From NCBI RefSeq assembly GCF_003996965.1, contig NZ_QWDM01000002.1:62001-126000 (forward strand): a stretch of DNA of 64,000 nucleotides, read 5' to 3'. The notes beneath the pieces are model-generated. The model did no database searches. It saw only the letters and a list, made by a program, of their open reading frames with translations, and was not told the DNA's origin. Below are positions 8,173 to 16,894 of this stretch, piece after piece (the first letter of the stretch is position 1; the number at the start of each line of letters is the position of its first letter). The position numbers and the translations under genes are program-made. This DNA comes from Flavobacterium cupreum (GTDB taxonomy: Bacteria > Bacteroidota > Bacteroidia > Flavobacteriales > Flavobacteriaceae).

Positions 8173-9054
8173 TTAAGGTGCAGAAGTTTCCTCGCCTGTT
8201 CTGATTTTCTGATTGTCTAATATTTTTTGAATAAAAGGCGCTGTCTGACTTTCAATATCTGACTCTGAAAGATCCAGAGCTTTCGGATCTTTAATTAATT
8301 CAAACCAGGGTTTTGGTGTATCAAACGGATAACTTCCAAATACAATAACAGGTGTTCCTTTGACTCTTACGTTTTCAGAGTCTTTTAAAATCCATTCATC
8401 GGCCCATTTATATAGATATTTGGCATCTTTTTCCAATAATCTCAGGCAGGAATGTGAAGCAGGATAACCCGGTAATTCATATTGATGAAAACCTACTCCT
8501 AACTTATTTTCGATGTTGAAGTTCCATTTTAGGTCCCACTCGTCATTAAAAGTACTGGTGGTTTTTTCGGCTTTCCAGTTGGTAAAAAATAACCCGGTTG
8601 GCGTCTGGTCTTTTTTTCTTCCCATGTTGGTTGGGCCTGTATACACTAATTCACCATTTTCGTATGCAGCAAAAGTTTGGGTCGGATAAGAAAATAGTAA
8701 AACTTTATCAACACTTTCTAAATTCGAAACATGAATCGGGAAAGGAAGGTAAGAAGGTAAGTCACCGCTAAAATCAGTTGGAACAACAGCGGAATCCATT
8801 TTGGCCAGATTAGCTTTGTCCGTTCTGTTTATGGCGTAAACGATATCCAGTTTCGTCGAATCGCTTTTATTGGCTTCAAGCCATTGTTTTGTTTTTTCGA
8901 AATGAAAGCCTATTGATTTTGGTTTTTTGTATTCAACAGTTTTATGTGGTTTTGCTCCTGTTTTTTCTTTTGTAGTTTCGCTTTTTTTACAAGAACCTAC
9001 CAAACCTAAAACAAGCAAAAGAAGAATATTGGATGTGTAATATAACTTTTTCAT
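8173..9054 (-). CDS. L,D-transpeptidase (YkuD) family lipoprotein
   Basis: Expected to act on peptidoglycan in the periplasm (3-3 cross-links or attachment reactions), as YkuD-domain enzymes do. The 293-residue protein has a lipobox LVGSC with Cys22. The catalytic domain spans about residues 110-260. His190 (GVGFHQY) and the active-site block PASHSCLRL with His201 and catalytic Cys203 are present. The usual Gly before Cys is Ser here, a variant also seen in ErfK/YbiS-like proteins. Substrate cannot be told. Single gene with its own terminator. Confidence 0.85.
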   Translation of the reverse strand: MKKLYYTSNILLLLVLGLVGSCKKSETTKEKTGAKPHKTVEYKKPKSIGFHFEKTKQWLEANKSDSTKLDIVYAINRTDKANLAKMDSAVVPTDFSGDLPSYLPFPIHVSNLESVDKVLLFSYPTQTFAAYENGELVYTGPTNMGRKKDQTPTGLFFTNWKAEKTTSTFNDEWDLKWNFNIENKLGVGFHQYELPGYPASHSCLRLLEKDAKYLYKWADEWILKDSENVRVKGTPVIVFGSYPFDTPKPWFELIKDPKALDLSESDIESQTAPFIQKILDNQKIRTGEETSAP

Positions 9055-9160
9055 AAATTGGTTTTTTAATCAATGTAAAGTTATTTTAATCACCTCTCAA
9101 ATCGCTTACACAATTTTATGAATTGGTTGTTAGATTTTCATTTAGCTAGTTAAAAATATC

Positions 9161-9958
9161 TCATTTACTACTAAAAAAAGTTTCTATCGTATCTTGAATT
9201 TTAAATATATCACTCATTTGATATAATCCAACCGATTCAGTAAGATGATTATTTTTTGGTTTATTTTCTACACAAGCACTTATTAATTGGATCTGATTTG
9301 CAGGATCGGGCAGGAACTTTATTCCGGCAATACTAAAAAGAGAGATGTGCTCTGTTTTATCATCGTACAATTGTCCTTTAGCAGGTAAATTTTCGAGTTC
9401 TTTTAATGTTGGCTTTTTGTTAAAAACCCCATTATAGAATTCTAGGACAGGTGCTTCGTTTAATCCTCTAATTTCGTGAATATAAGCGCCATAAAAATGT
9501 TCTCTCAACTGAATTGAGATAACATCTTTTTCTCTGTAAAAAGTTATACTTTCGGGTACGGATGGCTTACGTTTTAAAGGCGTTGGAGCAGCTATAATAT
9601 ACTGTTTAATTTGTTCGGATTTACTAAAGAAATCATCACTCAAAGCTACATTTTCATTTAGTGCGTCAATTGATTTTAGTGCCTTATCGGCGATTTTTTT
9701 ATCTGTAAAACCGTATTTATGCAAAAGAATATTTAATGCTAGCACTGCTTTTTGTTTGTATATTTCAGAAATGTTATGGTTGGCGTTTAAAATACAATTC
9801 CAACGATTTAAAAGTTTTGGTAAAATGTATGAAAGTTGTTTATCAATGTCATTTTTTTCATAACACATTGCGTAAAAAGTTAATCTGGCTAAATCTTCAT
9901 CTATGGATTGTACCAAATGTTTTGCGGCAAGTTTATCGAGAATTTGTAGATGTTTCAT
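9161..9958 (-). CDS. Hypothetical protein, 265 residues
   Basis: No signal peptide or membrane segment. The first 130 residues look all-helical (KLAAKHLVQSIDEDLARL, KQKAVLALNILLHKYGF). After a Pro-rich linker (APTPLKRKPSVP) the C-terminal half looks beta-rich (ISIQLREHFYGAYIHEI). I recognise no family or catalytic motif. It starts just upstream of the Nudix gene's end, on the same strand, so it may be transcribed after it. Confidence 0.6.
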   Translation of the reverse strand: MKHLQILDKLAAKHLVQSIDEDLARLTFYAMCYEKNDIDKQLSYILPKLLNRWNCILNANHNISEIYKQKAVLALNILLHKYGFTDKKIADKALKSIDALNENVALSDDFFSKSEQIKQYIIAAPTPLKRKPSVPESITFYREKDVISIQLREHFYGAYIHEIRGLNEAPVLEFYNGVFNKKPTLKELENLPAKGQLYDDKTEHISLFSIAGIKFLPDPANQIQLISACVENKPKNNHLTESVGLYQMSDIFKIQDTIETFFSSK

Positions 9959-9997
9959 ATTCTAAATTTTAGCTCACAAATATACGTAAGTTTTTTC

Positions 9998-10582
9998 TTA
10001 TATTATACCTTTTATTTTAGCATGCTGCAACAACATAATCGTTTTTGCATCTGTAATTTCACCGGATTTAATCATGGCATAAGCTTCATCAAAAGTATAT
10101 TCAAGGACTTCAATGTTTTCCTGCTCGGCATCCAATCCGCCGCCTTCGTTCACTTTCATGGTTTCATCGTATTCCCCAACAAAGAGATATAGAATTTCTG
10201 TTACAGAACCGGGCGACATATACGTTTCAATCACTTTCTGAACTTTACTTAGACGGTACCCCGTTTCTTCTTCCGTTTCACGAATCACCGCTTGTTCTGC
10301 ATTATCCTTGTCTAAAAGTCCTGCACAAACCTCGATCATCATTCCGGTTTTATTTCCGTTCAGGTAAGTCGGCAAACGAAATTGTCTCGTTAGAACAACT
10401 GTTTTTTTAGCGCTGTTGTATAGTAAAATTGCCGCTCCGTTGCCACGGTCATACACTTCACGAATATGAGATTCGGTTTTACCTTCGCTCTTTGTATAAT
10501 CAAAAGTAACTTTGTTTAGTACGTACCAATTATCGGATAATAATTTAGTTTCGGTTATTTTAATTTCCGGATTTTTTCTCAT
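9998..10582 (-). CDS. Nudix hydrolase, NudK-like
   Basis: Nudix enzymes hydrolyse nucleoside diphosphates linked to another moiety. This one is closest to NudK, the GDP-mannose/ADP-sugar pyrophosphatase. It has 194 residues, as in NudK. The Nudix box spans residues 88-109 with the metal-binding core RETEEETG, followed by the NudK-like YMSPGSVTEILYLFVGEYD. Start ATG at 10582 is the only sensible one. It follows purA on the same strand across the purA terminator. The sugar-nucleotide substrate is inference from family resemblance. Confidence 0.85.
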   Translation of the reverse strand: MRKNPEIKITETKLLSDNWYVLNKVTFDYTKSEGKTESHIREVYDRGNGAAILLYNSAKKTVVLTRQFRLPTYLNGNKTGMMIEVCAGLLDKDNAEQAVIRETEEETGYRLSKVQKVIETYMSPGSVTEILYLFVGEYDETMKVNEGGGLDAEQENIEVLEYTFDEAYAMIKSGEITDAKTIMLLQHAKIKGII

Positions 10583-10601
10583 GATGAAAATAGTTTTGTA
10601 T

Positions 10602-10630
10602 AAAAAAACGCCCTGTTATCAGAGCGTTTC
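10602..10630 (-). terminator. Terminator of purA
   Basis: On the minus strand AAACGCTCTG pairs with CAGGGCGTTT around ATAA, followed by a T run, 8 bases after the purA stop. Confidence 0.75.
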
Positions 10631-10637
10631 GTATTTT

Positions 10638-11909
10638 TTATTTGGTTATCGTTTGTTTTCTGTCTGGCCCAACCGATACAATTTTGATTGGCACACCCAC
10701 TTCTGCTTCAATAAACTCAATATATTCTTTTAACTCTACTGGCAACTGCTCGTAAGTAGTCAATCCTGTTAAATCTGCTTTCCATCCTTTAAATTCTTTA
10801 TAAACCGGAGTTACATTTTCAGGCTCGATGTTGTAAGGAAAGTGAGAGATGTTTTGTCCTTTATAGTTGTATTCGGTACAAACTTTCAAAGTTTCGAATC
10901 CGGAAAGGACATCGCCTTTCATCATCATTAACTGCGTTACTCCGTTTACCTGAACAGCATATTTTAAAGCTACTAAATCCAGCCATCCGCAACGTCTTTG
11001 TCTTCCTGTAACAGAACCAAATTCGTTTCCTACTCTTGCCATTGTAGCACCTACTTCGTCAAAAAGTTCTGTTGGGAAAGGTCCGCTGCCCACACGTGTA
11101 ACATAGGCTTTAAAAATTCCGTATACCTCTTTGATTTTATTAGGAGCAATTCCTAAACCGGTACAAGCTCCGGCAGCAGTAGTATTGGATGAAGTTACGA
11201 AAGGATACGTTCCGAAATCAACATCTAATAAAGATCCCTGTGCTCCTTCGCATAAAATAGATTTACCTGCTTTCTGAGCCTGGTAGATATATTCTTCACT
11301 GTCAATAAAATCTAATTTTTTTAATTCTTCAACAGCTTCAAAAAATTCTTTTTCAAGTTCTGCTAAGTTGTATTGAATCGCAACATCATAAAAAGCAATC
11401 ATTGCTTCATGTTTGTCGGCTAATGCTCTGTATCTTTCTTTGAAATCTTCTAACTCGATATCTCCTACACGCAATCCGTTTCTGCCGGTTTTGTCCATAT
11501 ACGTTGGGCCAATTCCTTTTAGTGTAGAACCAATTTTTGCTTTTCCTTTTGAAGCTTCAGAAGCTGCATCTAATAAACGGTGTGTTGGTAAAATTAAATG
11601 AGCTTTTCTTGAAATGATCAGTTTGTTTTTGATGTCAAGGTTGAATTTCTCTAAGCCTTCAATTTCTTTTTGAAAAACTACCGGATCTATTACAACACCA
11701 TTTCCAATGATGTTTATTGAATTTTTATGAAAAATCCCGGAAGGAATCGTTCTAAGAACGTGTTTAATTCCATCAAATTCTAATGTATGTCCTGCATTTG
11801 GTCCTCCCTGAAAACGTGCAATAATATCATAATTTGAGGTAAGAACGTCAACAATTTTTCCTTTACCTTCATCTCCCCATTGTAATCCTAGTAATAAATC
11901 TACGGTCAT
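10638..11909 (-). CDS. purA: Adenylosuccinate synthetase
   Basis: Condenses IMP with aspartate using GTP, the first step from IMP to AMP. The 423 residues match the family. Key blocks: LLGLQWGDEGKGK at the N-terminus with the catalytic Asp and P-loop Lys, FQGGPNAGHT, GSTLKGIGPTYMDKTGRN, LCEGAQGSLLDVDFGTYP, TGRQRRCGWLDL and the final SVGPDRKQTI. It follows the Fur-family gene on the same strand by about 100 bases and ends at a terminator. Confidence 0.97.
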   Translation of the reverse strand: MTVDLLLGLQWGDEGKGKIVDVLTSNYDIIARFQGGPNAGHTLEFDGIKHVLRTIPSGIFHKNSINIIGNGVVIDPVVFQKEIEGLEKFNLDIKNKLIISRKAHLILPTHRLLDAASEASKGKAKIGSTLKGIGPTYMDKTGRNGLRVGDIELEDFKERYRALADKHEAMIAFYDVAIQYNLAELEKEFFEAVEELKKLDFIDSEEYIYQAQKAGKSILCEGAQGSLLDVDFGTYPFVTSSNTTAAGACTGLGIAPNKIKEVYGIFKAYVTRVGSGPFPTELFDEVGATMARVGNEFGSVTGRQRRCGWLDLVALKYAVQVNGVTQLMMMKGDVLSGFETLKVCTEYNYKGQNISHFPYNIEPENVTPVYKEFKGWKADLTGLTTYEQLPVELKEYIEFIEAEVGVPIKIVSVGPDRKQTITK

Positions 11910-12006
11910 TCTGTTTTAATTTGCGTTGAGACAATTTAAGTTGCCCTACTGATTAATGTAGTTAATTTTCTTTTTTTTATTTTTTTTTGAATAATTCCTT
12001 TCCGGA

Positions 12007-12465
12007 CTATTGTTTTTCTTTTTTGTTTCCGTAGAAATACAATGAATGATTGGTAATCTCAATATCAAAGATTTCCTCGATTGTTTTCTTGATGGTTTGA
12101 ATTCTTGGATCGCAAAATTCAATCACTTCACCGGAATCGGTCATGATAATGTGATCGTGATTCTTGTCGAAATACGATTTTTCGTAGTAAGCCTGATTTT
12201 GCCCAAATTGATGTTTTCTAACCAAAGCGCAGTCTAACAGTAACTCAATCGTGTTGTATAGCGTTGCCCTACTCACACGATAGTTCTTGTTTTTCATTTT
12301 GATATAAAGGTTTTCTATATCAAAATGCTCTTCGCTATCGTAAATTTCCTGAAGTATAGCATAACGCTCAGGAGTTTTGCGATGCCCTTTCTGTTCAAGA
12401 TACATTGTAAAAACATTTTTTACAATTTCTTGATTTTTAGTATTGTCAGTTGAAATTAGTGTCAT
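12007..12465 (-). CDS. Fur-family transcriptional regulator
   Basis: A metal- or redox-responsive repressor of the Fur superfamily, 152 residues from the ATG at 12465 (an in-frame TTG at 12516 would add 17 residues). The winged helix spans about residues 15-85 ([32 protein letters not shown]). The dimerisation domain has NHDHIIM with His103/Asp104/His105. The CxxC pairs that hold structural zinc in Fur, Zur and PerR are absent ([10 protein letters not shown] keeps a single Cys), so the metal specificity cannot be told. It precedes purA by about 100 bases; I see no clear operator. Confidence 0.85.
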   Translation of the reverse strand: MTLISTDNTKNQEIVKNVFTMYLEQKGHRKTPERYAILQEIYDSEEHFDIENLYIKMKNKNYRVSRATLYNTIELLLDCALVRKHQFGQNQAYYEKSYFDKNHDHIIMTDSGEVIEFCDPRIQTIKKTIEEIFDIEITNHSLYFYGNKKEKQ

Positions 12466-12650
12466 AATCTGGCAAAGATAATTTTTTATTTTAATGAATA
12501 AAAGTTTACGGTTCAAAGTTTAACTTTCAAATCTTGATTTAGATGTTGCCAATACTCCTGTTTAAGGGTTTTGCAACGTATTTTTTTTATTGGTATGAAG
12601 AAACTTTATTAACATATTTATTTTGATATGAGATAAAACTAACAAAAATG

Positions 12651-13193
12651 TTATTCGGATTTTGTCATAAACATGTACCAGTTCCATTCCCATGTTTTTC
12701 CTTTGTCGGCACTCATAGCCTGGCTCCAGACCGGATTTTTCTGGTCTCTGGCATCCCAGCGGAATACCTGGATTACAGTGCTGCCTTCAAAAATATCTTC
12801 CGAGAAAAAGTGTCCCACATTATTTTCAAAAGAACCAATGACTGGTTTATCAAGAACGCCTGTATTCGAATCCGACCAATAAATGCTCCATAATTTTGTT
12901 ATGGGATTAAACAGACGAACGGTCATTCCTTCAAAAGGTTCTCCGTCAAAAGTCGCCAGAAAATTATCAATGTTGCCAATTCCTTTCAGAATGGTATACA
13001 TTTCCTGAGTCGACGGAAATTCGATCCATTCAGTACAATTACAAAGTCTTTTTTTTAGTTTTTTATTGATGATATTGGACTTGCCTTTAAAAAAATCAAA
13101 ATCATTTTTAGAAGAAGATGAGGAGGCTGTAATGATAAGTGCTCCGTTTTCATCAAAATTTAATTCGGGTATTTTTAAAGTGTCATTTTTCAT
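12651..13193 (-). CDS. DUF1579-like / lipocalin-type hypothetical protein
   Basis: A 180-residue protein without signal peptide. The core FDFFKGKSNI, then GMTVRLFNPITKLWSIYWSD and a C-terminal WSQAMSADKGKTWEWNWYM form strand pairs and resemble the DUF1579 proteins of lipocalin/nitrobindin-like fold, whose ligand is unknown. It lies 18 bases after the stop of the stringent-response gene on the same strand and may be transcribed with it, though nothing links them in function. Confidence 0.55.
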   Translation of the reverse strand: MKNDTLKIPELNFDENGALIITASSSSSKNDFDFFKGKSNIINKKLKKRLCNCTEWIEFPSTQEMYTILKGIGNIDNFLATFDGEPFEGMTVRLFNPITKLWSIYWSDSNTGVLDKPVIGSFENNVGHFFSEDIFEGSTVIQVFRWDARDQKNPVWSQAMSADKGKTWEWNWYMFMTKSE

Positions 13194-13211
13194 TAGGTCT
13201 GATTTACAAGG

Positions 13212-15431
13212 CTAAGTTCTGTATTCCCGAGTTACTTTATCCACGCCGTCTATTTTTTTGATGGCATTGATCATTTTTTTCAAAATGGTGTTGTTCTTCA
13301 CAATTACCGCAATCTGACCGTGAAAAATCCCTGCGTCCGTACTCAAAGAAATACTCTGAATATTGACACTCATATTGTTCGAAATTACCCTGGTCAATTG
13401 GTTGGTAAGTCCAAGAACATCCATTCCGGTAATATTGATGATCGCTTTGAATTCTTCCTGAGACGAATCAATCCATTTCGCGCTCATAATGCGGTACGCG
13501 TAATTTGACTGCATTCCGATTGCATTCGGACAATCTTTTTTATGGACTTTAATTCCCTCGTTGATCGTTACAAAACCAAAAACATCGTCACCCGGAATTG
13601 GGTTGCAGCATTGTGAAAGCTTATAATCTAATTTATCATGCTCGGTTCCAAAAACCAGCATGTCGTAATTGCTGCTAATGACAGGTTTGTGAATATCATC
13701 GTCAGCCGTATCCTTATTCCTTTTGATTTTATTTTTAAAGAAATTGATAATGGTATTGCCTTTTTGCGCAGCATAATCTTTTAATTGCTGATTTTCAATA
13801 GCTCCGATTCCAACCCTGTAAAATAAATCTAAGCTTGTCTTAAGCTTGAAGAAGTTAACCAACTCATTAATTACCTGTTCACTTATGGTAATTTTCAGAT
13901 GCTTCAGTTTTCGGGTAAGCAATTCTTTTCCTTCTTCGGCAATTTTTTTGGTGTTCTCGTTAAGAACATTTTTAATCTTATTTTTAGCTCTTGAAGTGGT
14001 CACATATTCCAGCCAGTTCACGGTTGGTTTCTGATTGGCAGAGGTAATAACTTCGACCTGGTCACCACTTTTCAGCTCGTGATTTAAAGGAACCAGACGA
14101 CCGTTTACACGTGTTCCTCTGGTCTTAATTCCGATTTCGGAGTGAATACTAAAAGCAAAATCGAGAGAAGTGGCTCCTTTCGGCAATGATTTGATTTCTC
14201 CTTTTGGGGTAAAGACGAAGATTTCTTTTGAATACAGGTTCATTTTAAAATCTTCAACAAAATCAACGGCATTCGTTTCCTGATTTTCTAAGGCCTCACG
14301 GAGTAAATTCAGCCAGACATCCAGGCCGCTTTCTTCCGTGGCTCCATTTTTATATTTGTAATGTGCTGCGTATCCTTTTTCGGCAATTTCATCCATACGT
14401 TCGCTTCGAACCTGTACTTCAACCCAGCGGCCTTTTGGTCCCATGACGGTGATGTGCAGCGCTTCGTAACCGGTTGATTTTGGAGAGGAAATCCAGTCAC
14501 GCAAACGGCTTGGGCTCGGTCTGTAATGATCTGTTACAATCGAATATATTTTCCAGGCTACGAATTTTTCATCGTGAGGATCTGATTTATAGACGATTCT
14601 AAGGGCGAATTTGTCGTACACTTCATCAAAACTTACATTCTGCGCACGCATTTTTCGGCGAATCGAATAAATAGATTTCGGACGGCCTTTGATGATGTAA
14701 TCAATATTTTCGTTGTCTAAAGATTTTTTCAGGACATCTGAAATATCTTTGATGTAAGCATCCTGTTCTTCTTTCGTCTCTCTGATTTTGCTGACAATAT
14801 CTTCGTAAACAGCCGGTTCGGTGTATTTTAAACCTAAGTCCTCGAGTTTGGTTTTGATATTGTAAAGTCCCAAACGGTGGGCGAGTGGGGCATAAATGTA
14901 TAAGGTTTCGGATGCGATTTTGGTTTGTTTGTATTCCACCATCGAATCCATTGTTTGCATATTGTGCAGACGATCTGCCAGTTTAATTAAGATCACGCGT
15001 ACGTCATCGTTCAGCGTCAGGATCATTTTTCTGAAATTCTCTGCCTGCATGGAAGCATTCAGATCTTTTTGAACCATCGAGATCTTGGTAAGGCCTTCTA
15101 CCAATTGTGCTACTTTCGGATTGAATAAGCGCTCAATATCGTCAACAGTTATGGGTGTATCTTCGACCACATCGTGTAATAAAGCCGCTGCAATTGAGGT
15201 CGCTCCCAAGCCAATTTCGGACGCCACAATTTTTGCAACTGCAATAGGATGAAAGATATACGCCTCCCCGGATTTGCGACGTTGTTCTTTATGGGCATCA
15301 ACCGCTACATCAAAAGCTTTTCTGATTAGTTTTTTGTCGGCGGGTGATAAAGTCTGGTAGCTAATTCGAAGTAATTCTTTGTATTCGTGCGCAATTGCTT
15401 TATTTTCTTTTTCAATATCTATTTCTATCAT
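13212..15431 (-). CDS. Bifunctional (p)ppGpp synthetase/hydrolase (RelA/SpoT homologue)
   Basis: Makes and degrades the stringent-response alarmone. The ATG at 15431 gives 739 residues; an upstream TTG adds five. Order: HD hydrolase domain (LLHDVVEDTP, LADRLHNMQTM) with intact His-Asp metal motif, synthetase domain (GRPKSIYSIRRKM, SPKSTGYEALHITVMGP), TGS (FVFTPKGEIKSLPKGAT), helical/zinc-finger region (QCCNPIPGDDVFGF) and a C-terminal ACT domain. Both active sites look intact, so it is a full-length bifunctional Rel and likely the only long one in such a genome. Confidence 0.95.
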   Translation of the reverse strand: MIEIDIEKENKAIAHEYKELLRISYQTLSPADKKLIRKAFDVAVDAHKEQRRKSGEAYIFHPIAVAKIVASEIGLGATSIAAALLHDVVEDTPITVDDIERLFNPKVAQLVEGLTKISMVQKDLNASMQAENFRKMILTLNDDVRVILIKLADRLHNMQTMDSMVEYKQTKIASETLYIYAPLAHRLGLYNIKTKLEDLGLKYTEPAVYEDIVSKIRETKEEQDAYIKDISDVLKKSLDNENIDYIIKGRPKSIYSIRRKMRAQNVSFDEVYDKFALRIVYKSDPHDEKFVAWKIYSIVTDHYRPSPSRLRDWISSPKSTGYEALHITVMGPKGRWVEVQVRSERMDEIAEKGYAAHYKYKNGATEESGLDVWLNLLREALENQETNAVDFVEDFKMNLYSKEIFVFTPKGEIKSLPKGATSLDFAFSIHSEIGIKTRGTRVNGRLVPLNHELKSGDQVEVITSANQKPTVNWLEYVTTSRAKNKIKNVLNENTKKIAEEGKELLTRKLKHLKITISEQVINELVNFFKLKTSLDLFYRVGIGAIENQQLKDYAAQKGNTIINFFKNKIKRNKDTADDDIHKPVISSNYDMLVFGTEHDKLDYKLSQCCNPIPGDDVFGFVTINEGIKVHKKDCPNAIGMQSNYAYRIMSAKWIDSSQEEFKAIINITGMDVLGLTNQLTRVISNNMSVNIQSISLSTDAGIFHGQIAVIVKNNTILKKMINAIKKIDGVDKVTREYRT

Positions 15432-15539
15432 AACGGCATAGTTCAAGTACTAAAAATAAGCATAAGTTAGAACATACGCAAGGGAATGGATTGTAGATTT
15501 ATGATATAAGATTTTAGATTTTATATTGATAAAAGGGAC

Positions 15540-15585
15540 TTCGACTCCGCTCAGTCCGACAATTCGACTTCACTCAGTCTTACAA
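15540..15585. repeat. Short direct repeat TTCGACTnCnCTCAGTC
   Basis: TTCGACTCCGCTCAGTC and, after six bases, TTCGACTTCACTCAGTC stand in tandem in the gap between the rel and RNA methyltransferase genes. Such words recur in noncoding DNA of many bacteria; no function is apparent. Confidence 0.6.
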
Positions 15586-15666
15586 TAGAATGTCTACTAT
15601 TTGTTTAAAAATAAATAGTAAAAATATTTGAAAGCAAGAAAAGTAAAGCTGCAGGCTTTTAATTTC

Positions 15667-15810
15667 AATCTAAGAATCTAAGAATCTAAGAATCTAAGAA
15701 TCTAAGAATCTAAGAATCTAAGAATCTAAGAATCTAAGAATCTAAGAATCTAAGAATCTAAGAATCTAAGAATCTAAGAATCTAAGAATCTAAAATCTAA
15801 GAATCTAAAA
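15667..15810. repeat. Tandem 8-bp array, about 16 copies of AATCTAAG
   Basis: The unit AATCTAAG runs without interruption from 15667 for about 126 bases, then degenerates into AAAATCTAAG variants up to the 3' end of the methyltransferase gene. The remainder of this roughly 380-base gap (15432-15666) shows no gene, only an AT-rich stretch and the TTCGACT repeat. An 8-bp unit suggests slippage-prone DNA; there is no coding reading. Confidence 0.95.
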
Positions 15811-16599
15811 TCAGAACCCTCTCTGGCGTTTGGCTTCAAAAATTAAAATGGCAGCCGCGACAGAAACATTCATGCTGTCGATTTCACCCTGCATGGGAAT
15901 GATGATATTTTGTGTGGCAGCATCACGCCACTCCTGAGTCAGGCCCGTGGCTTCTGTACCCAATACTAAAGCTGTAGGGGTCGTAAAGTCCTGTGTATGA
16001 TAGGAAGTGGAATCCTGTAAGGTGGCGCAGTAAAAATCAATCTTTTTTTCTTTCAGGAAAGCAATAATCTCAGCAGTGGTTCCTGTAGCAATCTGATTGG
16101 TAAACAGGCAGCCTACGCTGGAGCGAACGATATTTGGATTGTATAAATCACTTTTTGGGTTGGCGATCAGAACAGCATCTAAATTGGCAGCATCGGCAGT
16201 ACGTAAAAGGGCACCAATATTTCCCGGTTTTTCGGGTGCTTCGGCTACTAAAATTAATGGATTTGCTGATAATTTTAAATCTGATAACTGCAGCGATTTT
16301 GTTTTGGCGATAGCCAGAATACCTTCGGTTGTATCGCGATAGGCCAGTTTCTGATACACTTCTTTGTTGATTTCTATCAGCTGAACTGTTGTGCCGACTA
16401 ATTTCTGGATCTGATTTTCAGTCACTAATTCCGGTAAAAATAAAACTGTTTCTATTTCGTAACCGCCTTTTATGGCTATTGAAATTTCACGTAAACCTTC
16501 AATTAAAAATGTTCCGGTTTGCTTGCGGGCTTTTGCTTTTTCCTGCAATAACACTAAAGATTTTATAAACGGATTTTGAATTGAAGTAATTTGTTTCAT
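15811..16599 (-). CDS. TrmH/SpoU-family RNA 2'-O-methyltransferase
   Basis: Transfers a methyl from SAM to a ribose 2'-OH of rRNA or tRNA. 262 residues: an N-terminal substrate-binding domain (NPFIKSLVLLQEKAKARKQ, FLIEGLREI) and the knotted catalytic domain from about residue 115. The three SpoU motifs are present: EKPGNIGALLRTADA, LVLGTEATGL and IPMQGEIDSMNVSVAAAI. The target nucleotide cannot be told; closest in plan to RlmB/TsnR-type rRNA enzymes. The 8-bp repeat array abuts its 3' end. Confidence 0.88.
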   Translation of the reverse strand: MKQITSIQNPFIKSLVLLQEKAKARKQTGTFLIEGLREISIAIKGGYEIETVLFLPELVTENQIQKLVGTTVQLIEINKEVYQKLAYRDTTEGILAIAKTKSLQLSDLKLSANPLILVAEAPEKPGNIGALLRTADAANLDAVLIANPKSDLYNPNIVRSSVGCLFTNQIATGTTAEIIAFLKEKKIDFYCATLQDSTSYHTQDFTTPTALVLGTEATGLTQEWRDAATQNIIIPMQGEIDSMNVSVAAAILIFEAKRQRGF

Positions 16600-16745
16600 T
16601 TTTTTTAAAGGTACTTAGGTTCTGAGGGGCTAAGGTACTGAGATTTTTTTAAAAAAGGGGCAGAGGTTCAGCGTTGCAAAGTTCCATAGGTTTTCTTCTG
16701 TAAAGTTTTTAAAGCCTTGCAGGTTTTTAGAAATAAAAAAAGTCG

Positions 16746-16873
16746 CCACGAATTTCACGAATTTGTACGAATTAAAAATAGTGCAGATTCGTGAATTTGC
16801 TTCACCTGTTTGCTGTCGCTCGGTCACGAATTTGTACGAATTAAAAATTAGTGTAAATTCGTGAAATTCGTGG
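16746..16873. repeat. Inverted repeat with CCACGAATTTCACGAATTT arms
   Basis: The 19-bp arms at 16746-16764 and 16855-16873 are perfect reverse complements. They enclose a second copy of TTTGTACGAATTAAAAAT (near 16763 and 16831). It occupies most of the roughly 295-base gap between two minus-strand genes, and an open frame here is a by-product of the repeat. The same arm sequence, diverged, is in the element at 47047-47304, so this is a dispersed family. Confidence 0.85.
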
Positions 16874-16894
16874 TACAACTGCATCTAAATCCGT

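Noticed and set aside
12466..12516. Longer Fur-family protein from TTG
   Set aside because: Homologues begin near MTLIS-like sequences and an ATG is present at 12465.
15667..15810. Possible CRISPR array
   Set aside because: The unit is 8 bp and contiguous, without spacers, so it is a simple tandem repeat.
16630..16884. 84-residue minus-strand reading frame
   Set aside because: It lies across the CCACGAAT inverted repeat and translates the repeat (NSYKFV twice); no protein-like pattern.
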